NCBI GenBank assembly: GCA_030447785.1
Contig: JAUJOF010000002.1
Location: forward strand, 1 to 32,268
DNA from: Solirubrobacteraceae bacterium
GTDB taxonomy: Bacteria > Actinomycetota > Thermoleophilia > Solirubrobacterales > Solirubrobacteraceae
Reading direction: 5' to 3'
Length of the DNA: 32,268 nt
Positions 1 through 7,574 of this stretch are shown in pieces. Each line of letters begins with the position of its first letter. The stretch's first letter is position 1. The translations under genes were made by a program, and so were the position numbers. Below the pieces are notes generated by a model. It did no database searches. It had not been told where the DNA came from and saw nothing but the letters and a program-made list of their open reading frames with translations.

Positions 1-941
1 TGGGCGTCACTGCCAAAGCGCGCGACGGCCGGGGTCTCCAGGTCGTCGGTGATGGTCACGCCCTCGTAGCCCAGGCGGCCGCGCAGCTCGTCGACCACCC
101 ACTCGCGCGCGAAGGCCGCGGGCCGGGGGTCGACCGCGGGATAGGAGGCGGTGGAGAGCATGATCAGCTCGACGCCGTCGTCGATCATGCGCCGGAAGGG
201 CACCTCGTCGACGCGGCGCAGCTGCTCGAGAGGGAGCTTGATGGTGGCGGGCGCGTCGTCGGTGTTGACCGTCGCGGCGCCGAAGCCGGGGAAGTGCTTG
301 GCGGTGGCCGCCACGCCGCCGGCGCGCAGCGCGTCGGCGAAGGCCACGCCCCCGGCCGCAGCGCTGCGCGGGTCGCGCCCGTACGCGCGCCCCTCGCGCG
401 CGATGGCCGAGCGCGGGCGCGCGATGTCCACCACGGGCGCCAGGTCCACGTTGACCCCCGCCGCACGCAGCGTGCGCGCCGCATCGGCGCCGTGGGCGGC
501 GGCCTCGCGGGGGGAGGAGGTGGCCCCGGCGGCCTCGGGCGGCCCGCCGGGAATGCGCCGCACGCGGCCTCCCTCCTGGTCGACCATGACCAGCAGCGGC
601 GCGCGCAGCCCGGGCGGGCGCGGGATGGCCTGCAGGCGCTCGACGGTCGCGCGCACTTGCTCGGTCGAGGCGACGTTGCGCGCGAAGAGGATGACCCCGG
701 CGGCCCGCCCGCGGCGGATGCGCTCGATCAGCTCCGGCGGCGGCTCGAGGCCCGCGTAGGGGAAGATCATGCGCTGCCCGACCGCCTGCTCGACGGTCAG
801 CTGCGGCCCGGTGGGCGCCGGCGCGGCAGGAGCGGCGCGCGCGACCTCGTCCACCGCCTTCTCCGCGGCGTCCTCGCCCCCACAGGCGCCAAGCAGGAGC
901 AGGCACAGCAGCCCGCCCAGTGTCTGCAGGATCCGTTGCAC
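1..941 (-). CDS. Glycoside hydrolase family 3 lipoprotein, NagZ-like (partial, C-terminus outside window)
   Basis: The frame is open from a GTG at 941 to the left edge, so about 313 codons are visible and the C-terminus is missing. Residues 1-20 form a lipoprotein signal ending in a lipobox (L-G-A-C, Cys20), so the enzyme is probably anchored outside the membrane. The body is the TIM-barrel domain of family 3: MVDQEGGRVRRIPG, then NVDLAPVVDI, then KHFPGFG (bases about 281-301), then VTITDDLE, where the first Asp of the DD pair is the expected nucleophile. Family members release beta-N-acetylglucosamine from muropeptides or glycans. Oddity: after KHFPGFG the loop reads NTDDAPATI, where classical NagZ has D-S-H, so the usual Asp-His acid/base dyad is not seen. 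The start is chosen by the signal peptide. There is no strong ribosome-binding site. It lies downstream of the sugar dehydrogenase on the same strand. Confidence 0.85.
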   Translation of the reverse strand, partial: MQRILQTLGGLLCLLLLGACGGEDAAEKAVDEVARAAPAAPAPTGPQLTVEQAVGQRMIFPYAGLEPPPELIERIRRGRAAGVILFARNVASTEQVRATVERLQAIPRPPGLRAPLLVMVDQEGGRVRRIPGGPPEAAGATSSPREAAAHGADAARTLRAAGVNVDLAPVVDIARPRSAIAREGRAYGRDPRSAAAGGVAFADALRAGGVAATAKHFPGFGAATVNTDDAPATIKLPLEQLRRVDEVPFRRMIDDGVELIMLSTASYPAVDPRPAAFAREWVVDELRGRLGYEGVTITDDLETPAVARFGSDA

Positions 942-996
942 CGCAGGCAGGCTAGGGCGCGGAGGCGTCGCGGCGGGGCTCAGCGACCTCCCGCGC

Positions 997-2151
997 TCAG
1001 CGGGCGGGAGGGACGACCCGCAGGATGCGGTCGTCCGCCCTGCTGACCGGGCTGCCGTACCCGTCGCGATTCGACGTGGTCACCCACAACGCACCGTCGG
1101 GCGCCTCGACCACGGCACGCAGCCGGCCGTAGCGACCGACCAGCAGCGGCGTGTCGCGCACCACGCGCCGGCCCTCGAGCTCCAGGCGGCGCAGCTGACG
1201 TCCCTTGAGCGCGGCGACGATCAGGTCGCCCGTCCACGCCGAACCGGGGCGCTTGACGAACGCAAGCCCCGACGGGGCGATGGTCCGCCGGTAGACCGCC
1301 ACCGGCGCGGCGAACCGGCCGTGGCGCCGCCCGCGCACGCGAGGCCAGCCGTGGTTGCTGCCACGGCGCGGGGCGTTGACCTCGTCGTCGCCGCTGGGAC
1401 CGTCGAAGCCGCTGGGGCCGTGATCGGTGGAGAACAGGCGACCCGAGTCCGCCTGCCAGTCCAGCCCCTGGGGGTTGCGGTGGCCGAGCGAGAAGATCTC
1501 CGGGCGGCGCGCCCGCCCGCGGTACTGCCGCGGGCTGAGCCGCAAGATCTTTCCGTTGCGAGAGCTCCGGCGTTGCGCGAGCTCGCCGCGCCCGGCGTCG
1601 CCGGTCGCGATGTACAGGCGACGGTCCGGACCGAAGCGCAGGCGGCCCGAGTCGTGGATCGGGCCGGCCGCGATCCCACCCAGCACGACGGCGTCGCGTC
1701 GCAGCGTGCGCCCGGTGAAGCGCCAGCGCTGAACCTGCATGCCGCGGCGCGTGGTCACATACAGATAGACGAAGCGACGGCCGTCGGCGAACGCGGGATC
1801 CACGGCGATGCCAAGCAACCCGCCCTCCCCGCGCGCGGTCGTGCGCACCCGCGCGAGCGGACGGCGCTGCAGGCGCCCCTGTGCGCCGACCAGCCGCACG
1901 CGTCCCGGGCGCTCGGTGACCAGCGCGCGGCCATCAGGCAGGAACGCGATGTCCCAGGGCACCACGAGACCCCCCGCCACGACGCTGATGCGCGGACCCC
2001 GGGAGGCGGCCGCCTCACGGGCCGGCGCCAACGGCGCGGTCGCGCCCTTCGTCGCCGCACCCTGTCGCTCATCCGCGCCGCGCTCCGCGCCAGCGCAGCC
2101 GGACAGCGCCGCCACGACCAGCCCGGCGATCATCGACGAGGGTTTCACCAC
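997..2151 (-). CDS. PQQ-dependent glucose/sorbosone dehydrogenase-type lipoprotein
   Basis: This is a protein of about 384 aa of the GSDH family (soluble aldose sugar dehydrogenase, Asd/YliI type), a six-bladed beta-propeller that oxidises sugars with PQQ. Visible family blocks are VPWDIAFLPDGRALVTER, GEGGLLGIAVDPAF, HDSGRLRFGPD followed by LYIATGDAG, LGHRNPQGLDW, GDDEVN and GSNHGWP. The N-terminus is a lipoprotein signal with L-S-G-C (Cys19) and a Lys at position 3. That favours the paired GTG codons at 2151/2148 over the ATG at 2133, which would remove the positive charge. The open frame extends further upstream to 2907, but that part is antisense to the DUF427 gene and is shadow. It is divergent from that gene across about 100 bp. 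Substrate and actual PQQ use are not shown by the sequence. Confidence 0.87.
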   Translation of the reverse strand: MVKPSSMIAGLVVAALSGCAGAERGADERQGAATKGATAPLAPAREAAASRGPRISVVAGGLVVPWDIAFLPDGRALVTERPGRVRLVGAQGRLQRRPLARVRTTARGEGGLLGIAVDPAFADGRRFVYLYVTTRRGMQVQRWRFTGRTLRRDAVVLGGIAAGPIHDSGRLRFGPDRRLYIATGDAGRGELAQRRSSRNGKILRLSPRQYRGRARRPEIFSLGHRNPQGLDWQADSGRLFSTDHGPSGFDGPSGDDEVNAPRRGSNHGWPRVRGRRHGRFAAPVAVYRRTIAPSGLAFVKRPGSAWTGDLIVAALKGRQLRRLELEGRRVVRDTPLLVGRYGRLRAVVEAPDGALWVTTSNRDGYGSPVSRADDRILRVVPPAR

Positions 2152-2253
2152 GCCGAAGGTACTCGAAGCCCTGCGGACGCCCTGACGCTCACACGCTCCG
2201 AGACGTCGGCGTCCCCCGGCGTGTCCGCCCCTCGGCCCGGGTAACCGCGACGG

Positions 2254-3060
2254 ATGAGCCTGACGAAGGGCAGCGGTCCGTTCGGCGAGCATCCGGTGGG
2301 TCGGTTCAACTTCGACCCGCAGGCTCCTGAGCACGTGGTGTACGTCGAAAGCTCGCCGCGGCGGGTGCGGGTCATCCTCGGCGACCAGACCGTGGCCGAG
2401 AGCAAGGACGTGCTGCTGGTGCACCCACCGGAGCGCACGCCGACCTACCTCTTCCCGCGCGAGCACGTGCGCACCGATCTGCTCGACCCAAGCGAGCGGC
2501 GACGCTCCGACCCGGGGATGGGCGAGGGCACCTACTGGACGGTGCAGGTCGGCGACCGGCGGGCGGTCGATGCGGCCTACTCCTGGGAGCACCCGCCGCA
2601 GAGCGCCGCGACGATCGCCGGCCTCATCGCCTTCGACTGGGACTCGATGGACGGCGTCTTCGAGGAGGACGAGGAGGTGTTCGTCCACCCCCGCGACCCG
2701 TACACCCGGATCGATGTGCTCAGGAGCTCGCGGCGGGTGCGCGTGTGCGTCGGCGACACGCTCGTCGCCGACACCACGCGGCCGCGCATGCTCATCGAGA
2801 CCGGCCTGCCCGTTCGGTGGTACCTCCCGCGCGAGGATGTGCGCACCGATCTGCTCGAGCCGAGCTACACCACGACCCGCTGCCCCTACAAGGGCATCGC
2901 CCATCACTGGTCATTGGGCCTCGACGACCGCTACGAGAAGGACATCGCGTGGACGTACCCCGAGCCCTTCCACGACGCCGCGGGGGTCCGTGGACTGCTG
3001 TGCTTCGTCGAGGAGCGCGTCGAACTGGCGGTCACCGACGCCGAGCGGGATGGGCGGTGA
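2254..3060 (+). CDS. Tandem DUF427 domain protein
   Basis: This protein of 268 aa contains two copies of the DUF427 fold (roughly residues 15-125 and 140-255). Each repeat has the same order of motifs: VVYVESSPRRVRVILGD / IDVLRSSRRVRVCVGD, then YLFPREHVRTDLLDPS / WYLPREDVRTDLLEPS, then a Tyr/Trp-rich strand. DUF427 proteins are small beta-rich proteins common in actinobacteria and have no settled biochemical role, so no function is claimed. The start is the ATG at 2254, just downstream of the divergent region shared with the lipoprotein gene at 2151. It ends 84 bp before the convergent menH stop, and I see no strong terminator hairpin in that gap. Confidence 0.85.
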   Translation: MSLTKGSGPFGEHPVGRFNFDPQAPEHVVYVESSPRRVRVILGDQTVAESKDVLLVHPPERTPTYLFPREHVRTDLLDPSERRRSDPGMGEGTYWTVQVGDRRAVDAAYSWEHPPQSAATIAGLIAFDWDSMDGVFEEDEEVFVHPRDPYTRIDVLRSSRRVRVCVGDTLVADTTRPRMLIETGLPVRWYLPREDVRTDLLEPSYTTTRCPYKGIAHHWSLGLDDRYEKDIAWTYPEPFHDAAGVRGLLCFVEERVELAVTDAERDGR

Positions 3061-3144
3061 CCGAGCCGGCGACTTCGCCTGAGGAGCCGCGGCCGCCGAA
3101 ATGGCAGAGGGACCGGCGTCCGGCCGATGTGACCAGCGGGGACG

Positions 3145-3873
3145 CTATCCCAGTGCGCTGACGATGGCGTCGGGTGCCTCGAGATGCAGCGCGTGGCCGG
3201 CCCCGGGAACGGCGGCGACGTCGGCGTGCCCGAGCGTGGCCGCGAGTCGGCGGGCGATGGCCAGGAACTTCGCGTCGCGCTCGCCCGCCAGGACGGTGGC
3301 GGGCATGGGCAGCTCGGGGAGGCGGTCCCACAGGGGAGCCATCGCGCCGGTGCCCAGACCGCGCAGGGCGGCAGCCAGCCCGGCGGCGTCGTTGCGCAGG
3401 CGGTCGGCGTGGGCCTCGGCGGCGACGTCGGCGGGCTGGCCGGCGAACAGGGGCTGGGCGCCCCAGCGCTCGGCAAAGGCCTCGAGGCCCTCGCGCTCGA
3501 GCTGGTCGGCCAGGCGCTCATCGGCGGCGCGGCGGGCCTGGCGCTCCTCGGGGTCCTCGATGCCCGCCGTCGTGGAGACCAGCACCAGGCGAGTGACGCG
3601 GCCGGGATGGGCGAGCGCCGTTTGCAGCGCGATGCGCCCGCCCATGGAGTAGCCGCAGAGGGTGAAGCGAGGCGGGGCCTGCGCGGCGGTGTCCGCCACG
3701 ACCTCGGCGAAGCCCACGGGGCGCGCGGCGGAGGCGGCGCCATGGCCGCGCAGGTCGGGCGCGAACACCTCGGCGCGCATCGGCAGGCACCGGCGCACGC
3801 GGTCCCAGCTGCGGGCGGTCTGGGTGAAGCCGTGCAGCAGGACGGTCGGCTCGGGCACAATCCCAGGCATCAT
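3145..3873 (-). CDS. menH: Alpha/beta hydrolase, probable SHCHC synthase MenH
   Basis: This is a 242-aa alpha/beta hydrolase. It has the oxyanion-side motif VLLHGFTQTARSW (residues 11-23), DLRGHG (40-45), the nucleophile elbow GYSMGG (Ser76), and a late GAGHALHLEAP block carrying the expected catalytic His. MenH removes pyruvate from SEPHCHC to give SHCHC in menaquinone synthesis. The HGFTQTARSW and GYSMGGR signatures, the length near 240 aa, and menD lying less than 1 kb away all support MenH over a generic hydrolase. It is transcribed away from menD, so they do not share an operon here. The start is the first of two ATG codons at 3873 and faces the vapB start 32 bp away. A neighbouring hydrolase of unrelated substrate cannot be fully excluded. 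Confidence 0.82.
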   Translation of the reverse strand: MMPGIVPEPTVLLHGFTQTARSWDRVRRCLPMRAEVFAPDLRGHGAASAARPVGFAEVVADTAAQAPPRFTLCGYSMGGRIALQTALAHPGRVTRLVLVSTTAGIEDPEERQARRAADERLADQLEREGLEAFAERWGAQPLFAGQPADVAAEAHADRLRNDAAGLAAALRGLGTGAMAPLWDRLPELPMPATVLAGERDAKFLAIARRLAATLGHADVAAVPGAGHALHLEAPDAIVSALG

Positions 3874-3905
3874 GACAGCACTGTGTGCGCTGCTACGGTG
3901 CCTTC

Positions 3906-4163
3906 ATGCGCACCACCGTCACCCTCGACGAGGACGTCGTCGCGGGCCTGCGCGAGGTCGTGCGCGAACGGGGCGTCTCGTTCAAGGAGGCCCTCAACGG
4001 CGCCGTGCGCGCCGGCCTGGGAGCCGCCACCAGCCCCCGTCCCTACCGGGTGCCGGCGCGGCGCATGGGGCTGCGCCCGGGGGTGGATCTCGACCACGCC
4101 CTGGCCCTCGCCGGCCAGCTCGAGGACGACGAGCTCATCCGCCGGCTCGCGCGCGGCACGTGA
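3906..4163 (+). CDS. vapB: VapB-type ribbon-helix-helix antitoxin
   Basis: An 85-aa protein opening with MRTTVTLDEDVVAGLREVVRERG, split here as strand MRTTVTLDEDV and helix AGLREVVRERG. This is the ribbon-helix-helix pattern of VapB-like antitoxins that bind their own promoter. The C-terminal half, rich in Arg, Pro and acidic residues, is the likely toxin-binding tail. The ATG at 3906 is preferred over the in-frame ATG at 3885 because the ribbon strand starts there and no domain precedes it. The stop overlaps the toxin start (GTGA, 4160-4163), as expected for translational coupling. The short divergent gap to menH probably holds an autoregulated promoter, but I cannot point to an operator. 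Confidence 0.82.
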   Translation: MRTTVTLDEDVVAGLREVVRERGVSFKEALNGAVRAGLGAATSPRPYRVPARRMGLRPGVDLDHALALAGQLEDDELIRRLARGT

Positions 4164-4591
4164 AGCTGCCAGACGCCAACGTCCTGCTCTACGCGATCGA
4201 CGAGGACTCGCCGCGCCATGGGCAGGCGCGCGCCTGGCTGGAGCGGGCCATGTCGGGCACGGAGACGATCGGCCTGGCCTGGCTCGTCCTGCTGGCCGTG
4301 GTTCGCCTGTCCACGCGGGCGGTCGTGTTTCGCGCGCCGCTCACCACCCCCGAGGCGCTCGCGCTGATCGAGGGCTGGCTGGCCCAGCCGAACGTCAGGA
4401 TCCTCCATCCGACGGTTCGCCACCCGGCGGTGCTGCGCGAGCTCCTGGAGCCTCTGGGCACCGCGGGCAACCTGACCAACGACGCCCACCTGGCGGCGCT
4501 CGCGGTCGAGCATGGGGCCGAGCTGTGCTCGTCGGACGCCGACTTCCGCCGCTTCCCGGGCGTGCGCTGGACCGATCCCTTGGCCTCTTGA
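4160..4591 (+). CDS. vapC: VapC-type PIN-domain toxin RNase
   Basis: This PIN-domain protein of 143 aa starts at GTG 4160, inside the antitoxin stop. Visible acidic active-site positions are the early Asp in KLPDANVLLYAID, the later Asp in LTNDAHLAALA, and Asp residues in CSSDADFRRFPGVRW. These fit the metal-binding cluster of VapC toxins, which cleave tRNA or rRNA. Length, gene order (antitoxin first) and the 4-nt overlap all match vapBC. The stop is only 4 nt from the menD start, so the toxin pair sits directly upstream of menD and may drive or read into it. No damage is seen in this pair. Confidence 0.85.
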   Translation: MKLPDANVLLYAIDEDSPRHGQARAWLERAMSGTETIGLAWLVLLAVVRLSTRAVVFRAPLTTPEALALIEGWLAQPNVRILHPTVRHPAVLRELLEPLGTAGNLTNDAHLAALAVEHGAELCSSDADFRRFPGVRWTDPLAS

Positions 4592-4595
4592 GCAC

Positions 4596-6475
4596 GTGGG
4601 TGACGCCGACCAGCACCTCCTCCTGCGCGCGATGGTCGACGAGCTGGTGCGCTGCGGGGTGCGCACCGCGGTGACCTCTCCCGGCTCGCGCTCGAGCCTG
4701 CTGGTGTTCGCGCTGGTCCGCGACGGGCGGCTGGGCTGCCACTCGGTGATCGACGAGCGCAGCTCCGCCTTCTTCGGGCTGGGCAGCGCCAAGGTGACGG
4801 GCATGCCCGCCGTGGTGACCAGCACGTCGGGTACCGCGGCGGCCAACCACCTGCCGGCGGTGGTCGAGGCCTGGGAGGCGGGAGTGCCAATGATCGTCCT
4901 GACCGCCGACCGTCCGCCCGAGCTGCGCGAGGTCGGCGCCGGCCAGGCCATCGACCAGATCAAGCTCTACGGACGATCCGTGAAGTGGTTCTTCGAGCTG
5001 GGCACCCACGAGGCGACCCCCGCGCGCCTGCGCTGGGCACGCACGCTGGCCTGCCGCCTGGTGTGGACCGCCCTCGACGAGCGCCCCGGCCTGGTCCACC
5101 TCAACGTCGCGCTGCGCGAGCCGCTGGTGCCTCCCGAGGACCTGCCCGCCGAGGGCAGCGGTCGAAGCGGCGGACGGCCGCGCCTGCTGCGCACCGGCGG
5201 GAGGGACGCCGGCTCCGTCCCCGCCCTGGCTGCCCACCTCGCCGGCGCGCGCCGGCCGGTGCTCGTGGTGGGCCGCAGCGAGCCGCGACCCGCCCGGGCC
5301 GGGGGGGCCAGGCCGTCGCGGCGTGGGCCGCGCGCCACGAGGTCCCCGTGCTCAGCGACCCGCTGGGCGGCGCGCGGCGCGGTCCGGCCGCCGTCGCCCA
5401 CTACGACGCCCTGCTGCGCGACGAGGCCTTCGCCGGGCAGGCCGTCCCCGATCTGGTGGTGCGGGTGGGCGACCTGCCCACGTCCAAGCCCCTGCGCCAG
5501 TGGCTCGCCGCCCTGCCCGAGGAGACGGTGCAGGTGGCCTTCGACCCGGCGGGCGCGTGGCACGATCCCGACGGCGTGCTCGACCTCGTGCTCGCCGCCG
5601 ACCCGGCCACCGTCCTCGCAGGCGCGCGGGCGGGCGGCGTCGAGGAGGGATGGGCAGCCACCTGGCTCGACGCCGACGCCGCGGCGGCCCGCGCGCTGCG
5701 TGAGACGCTCGGGGACGGACTGAGCGAACCGGGGGTCGCCGCCCACCTGCTCGCCACCCTCCCCGCCGAGGCCGCCCTGGTGGTCGCCTCGTCCATGCCG
5801 GTGCGCGACGTCGAGACCTTCTCCCCCGCGCGCGAGGACCCACCGCGGGTCCTCTCCAACCGCGGCGCCAACGGCATCGACGGGACGGTCTCCACCGCGC
5901 TGGGCGTGGCCTGCGCCCACCACGGCCCCACCGTCCTGCTCACCGGCGACGTCACGCTCGTGCACGACCTCGGCGGCCTGGCCGCCTGCGCGCGCGCCGG
6001 CCCGCCCCTCACCATCGTGCTGCTCGACAACGCCGGCGGGGGCATCTTCGACTTCCTGCCCGTCGCCGCCGCGGGCGCCGGCTACGAGCAGCACGTCGCC
6101 ACGCCGCCGCAGGTCGACTTCGCCCACGCCGCCGCGATGGCCGGCCTGGCCTACCGCCCGGTCCGATCCCTCGACGAGATCCTCGCGGCCGAGGCCCCCA
6201 CGCTCCTGCACGTGCGCAGCGAGCGCAGCGCCAACGTGGAGCTGCACCGCCGCTGCTGGGCGGCGGTGCACGCGGCGCTGCTCGACGTCCTCCCCGGCGC
6301 CTGGCAGCGCACCCAGGAGGGCGTCAGTCAGGCCCGTCGGGGCCAGGATGTCCCCTGGACGAGCTGGAGTGAGTGCCCCAGGTGGTCAAAGGAGTCCGGG
6401 GGAGCGCCCGGGCGACGTCCGCGGGCGCGGGCATGGACGCGATCTGCGCTGCGATCTCCTCGGCTGCGGCCTTGA
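4596..6475 (+). CDS. menD: MenD, SEPHCHC synthase (one-base frameshift as read)
   Basis: This is a thiamine-diphosphate enzyme that joins 2-oxoglutarate to isochorismate in menaquinone synthesis. The N-terminal part, from GTG 4596, shows TSPGSRSS, VIDERSSAFFGLG, TSTSGTAAANHLPAVVEA and LTADRPPELREVGAGQ. The C-terminal part shows SNRGANGIDGTVSTALG and the ThDP motif GDVTLVHD ... LDNAGGGIFDF. The two halves lie in different frames. The switch falls at a run of seven G (5301-5307), where one extra G restores a continuous reading of about 626 codons. The family normally ends near the ALLDVL block (about 6290). The remaining roughly 60 residues are not family-like and run antisense into the convergent glycosyltransferase for 152 bp. 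A sequencing error is the simplest reading. Programmed slippage at the G-run is possible but unsupported. Confidence 0.88.
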
Positions 6476-7538
6476 ACGGTGCCGTGGTGAGGAGGCGCTC
6501 CGCCCGCTCGAGGATGGTCTCGGGCGAGATCTCCGAGGGCATGAGAGCGAGGCCGGCGCCCGAGCGGACGAGCGCGTCGGCGTTGAGGAATTGATCGGCG
6601 CCTTGGGGAACTGCGACCTGCGGTATGCCGTGCGCAAGCCCGCCGAGCAAGGTTCCGCTTCCGCAGTGGCTGACGATGAGATCGACGTGTGACAGCAATC
6701 GGTCCTGGCGCACGAAGCGCTCGGCGTGGACGTTGGCGGGCAGATCGCCGAGCAGATCGGGATCGCCGTCCGGACCCACGGTGACCAGGACGTCCACGTC
6801 CAGCGCGGCCAGACCGTGGGCGACCGCCTTGATCACCTCCACCCGCTCGAACACCACCGTGCCCAGCGTCACGTAGGCGACGGGTCGATCCCGCGGCTCG
6901 AGGGCCCACGCCGGCACATCGCCGATCGGTTCGCTGAACGCGACGGGACGCAGGGGCTGGCGCCTCGGATGCCCGAGCGCGGAGGCGTCCCCCAGGGCGG
7001 CCGGCGAGATGTCCAGGTAGGCGTCTCCTTCGAGGGGATTGACCTCGTCCGGTCCCAGGCCGTGGGAGCGTGCGACCTCCTGGAGGCCGGGTCTGAGGAG
7101 CTCGACCATGAAGGTCGGCCAAGGAGCCCCGTACGAATGGAAGACCGACGGAACGCCCGCCACCCGTGCGGCGATCGCCGCGCCGAAGTCGGCGCCCTCG
7201 TAGACGACCAGCGAGGGACTCGTCTTCTTGATCAGCGCCAGCAGGTCTTCGACGGTCGGCGGCGGCAGGAGCCTCGAGAAGATGGTCGCTCCCAGCTTGG
7301 CCTTGTCTTCCTGAGGCAGCCCTGCGAGCGACGGGTCCTGGCGGATGGCCTCCTCCTCGGCCCAGAGGATCGATCGGCCCACCTCGTGGGTCTCGAAGCC
7401 AAGCGCGGCCACCCGATCGCGAAACCCGCGCCCTGTCCCGAAGATGACCTCGGCGCCGTCGTCCCTGAGGGCCAGGGCGAGTGGCATCAGCGGATACAGG
7501 TGGCCGTAGGCCGGCCGGCCGCTGAAGAGCACTCTCAC
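6324..7538 (-). CDS. GT1-type (MGT-like) glycosyltransferase
   Basis: A 404-aa GT-B fold glycosyltransferase of the macrolide/flavonoid UDP-glycosyltransferase type. The N-terminal domain starts MRVLFSGRPAYGHLYPLMPLA-like (GHLYP corresponds to the acceptor-side GH motif). The C-terminal domain carries VTLGT and then the sugar-nucleotide signature VSHCGSGTLLGGLAHGIPQ followed by VAVPQGADQFLNA. These enzymes glycosylate small lipophilic acceptors, and the acceptor here is unknown. The last ~30 residues (after VARALPRTP) are low-complexity and overlap the end of menD on the other strand. It lies downstream of menF on the same strand, separated by 36 bp, so a carotenoid or quinone-type acceptor is conceivable. 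Location alone does not show this. Confidence 0.85.
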   Translation of the reverse strand: MRVLFSGRPAYGHLYPLMPLALALRDDGAEVIFGTGRGFRDRVAALGFETHEVGRSILWAEEEAIRQDPSLAGLPQEDKAKLGATIFSRLLPPPTVEDLLALIKKTSPSLVVYEGADFGAAIAARVAGVPSVFHSYGAPWPTFMVELLRPGLQEVARSHGLGPDEVNPLEGDAYLDISPAALGDASALGHPRRQPLRPVAFSEPIGDVPAWALEPRDRPVAYVTLGTVVFERVEVIKAVAHGLAALDVDVLVTVGPDGDPDLLGDLPANVHAERFVRQDRLLSHVDLIVSHCGSGTLLGGLAHGIPQVAVPQGADQFLNADALVRSGAGLALMPSEISPETILERAERLLTTAPFKAAAEEIAAQIASMPAPADVARALPRTPLTTWGTHSSSSRGHPGPDGPD

Positions 7539-7574
7539 GTGGCGATCCTATGCTCCCGGATGCTCTCATGGCCC

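Noticed and set aside
2152..2907. Long N-terminal extension of the sugar dehydrogenase frame
   Set aside because: It lies antisense to the DUF427 gene, and the lipoprotein signal starts at 2151 or 2148.
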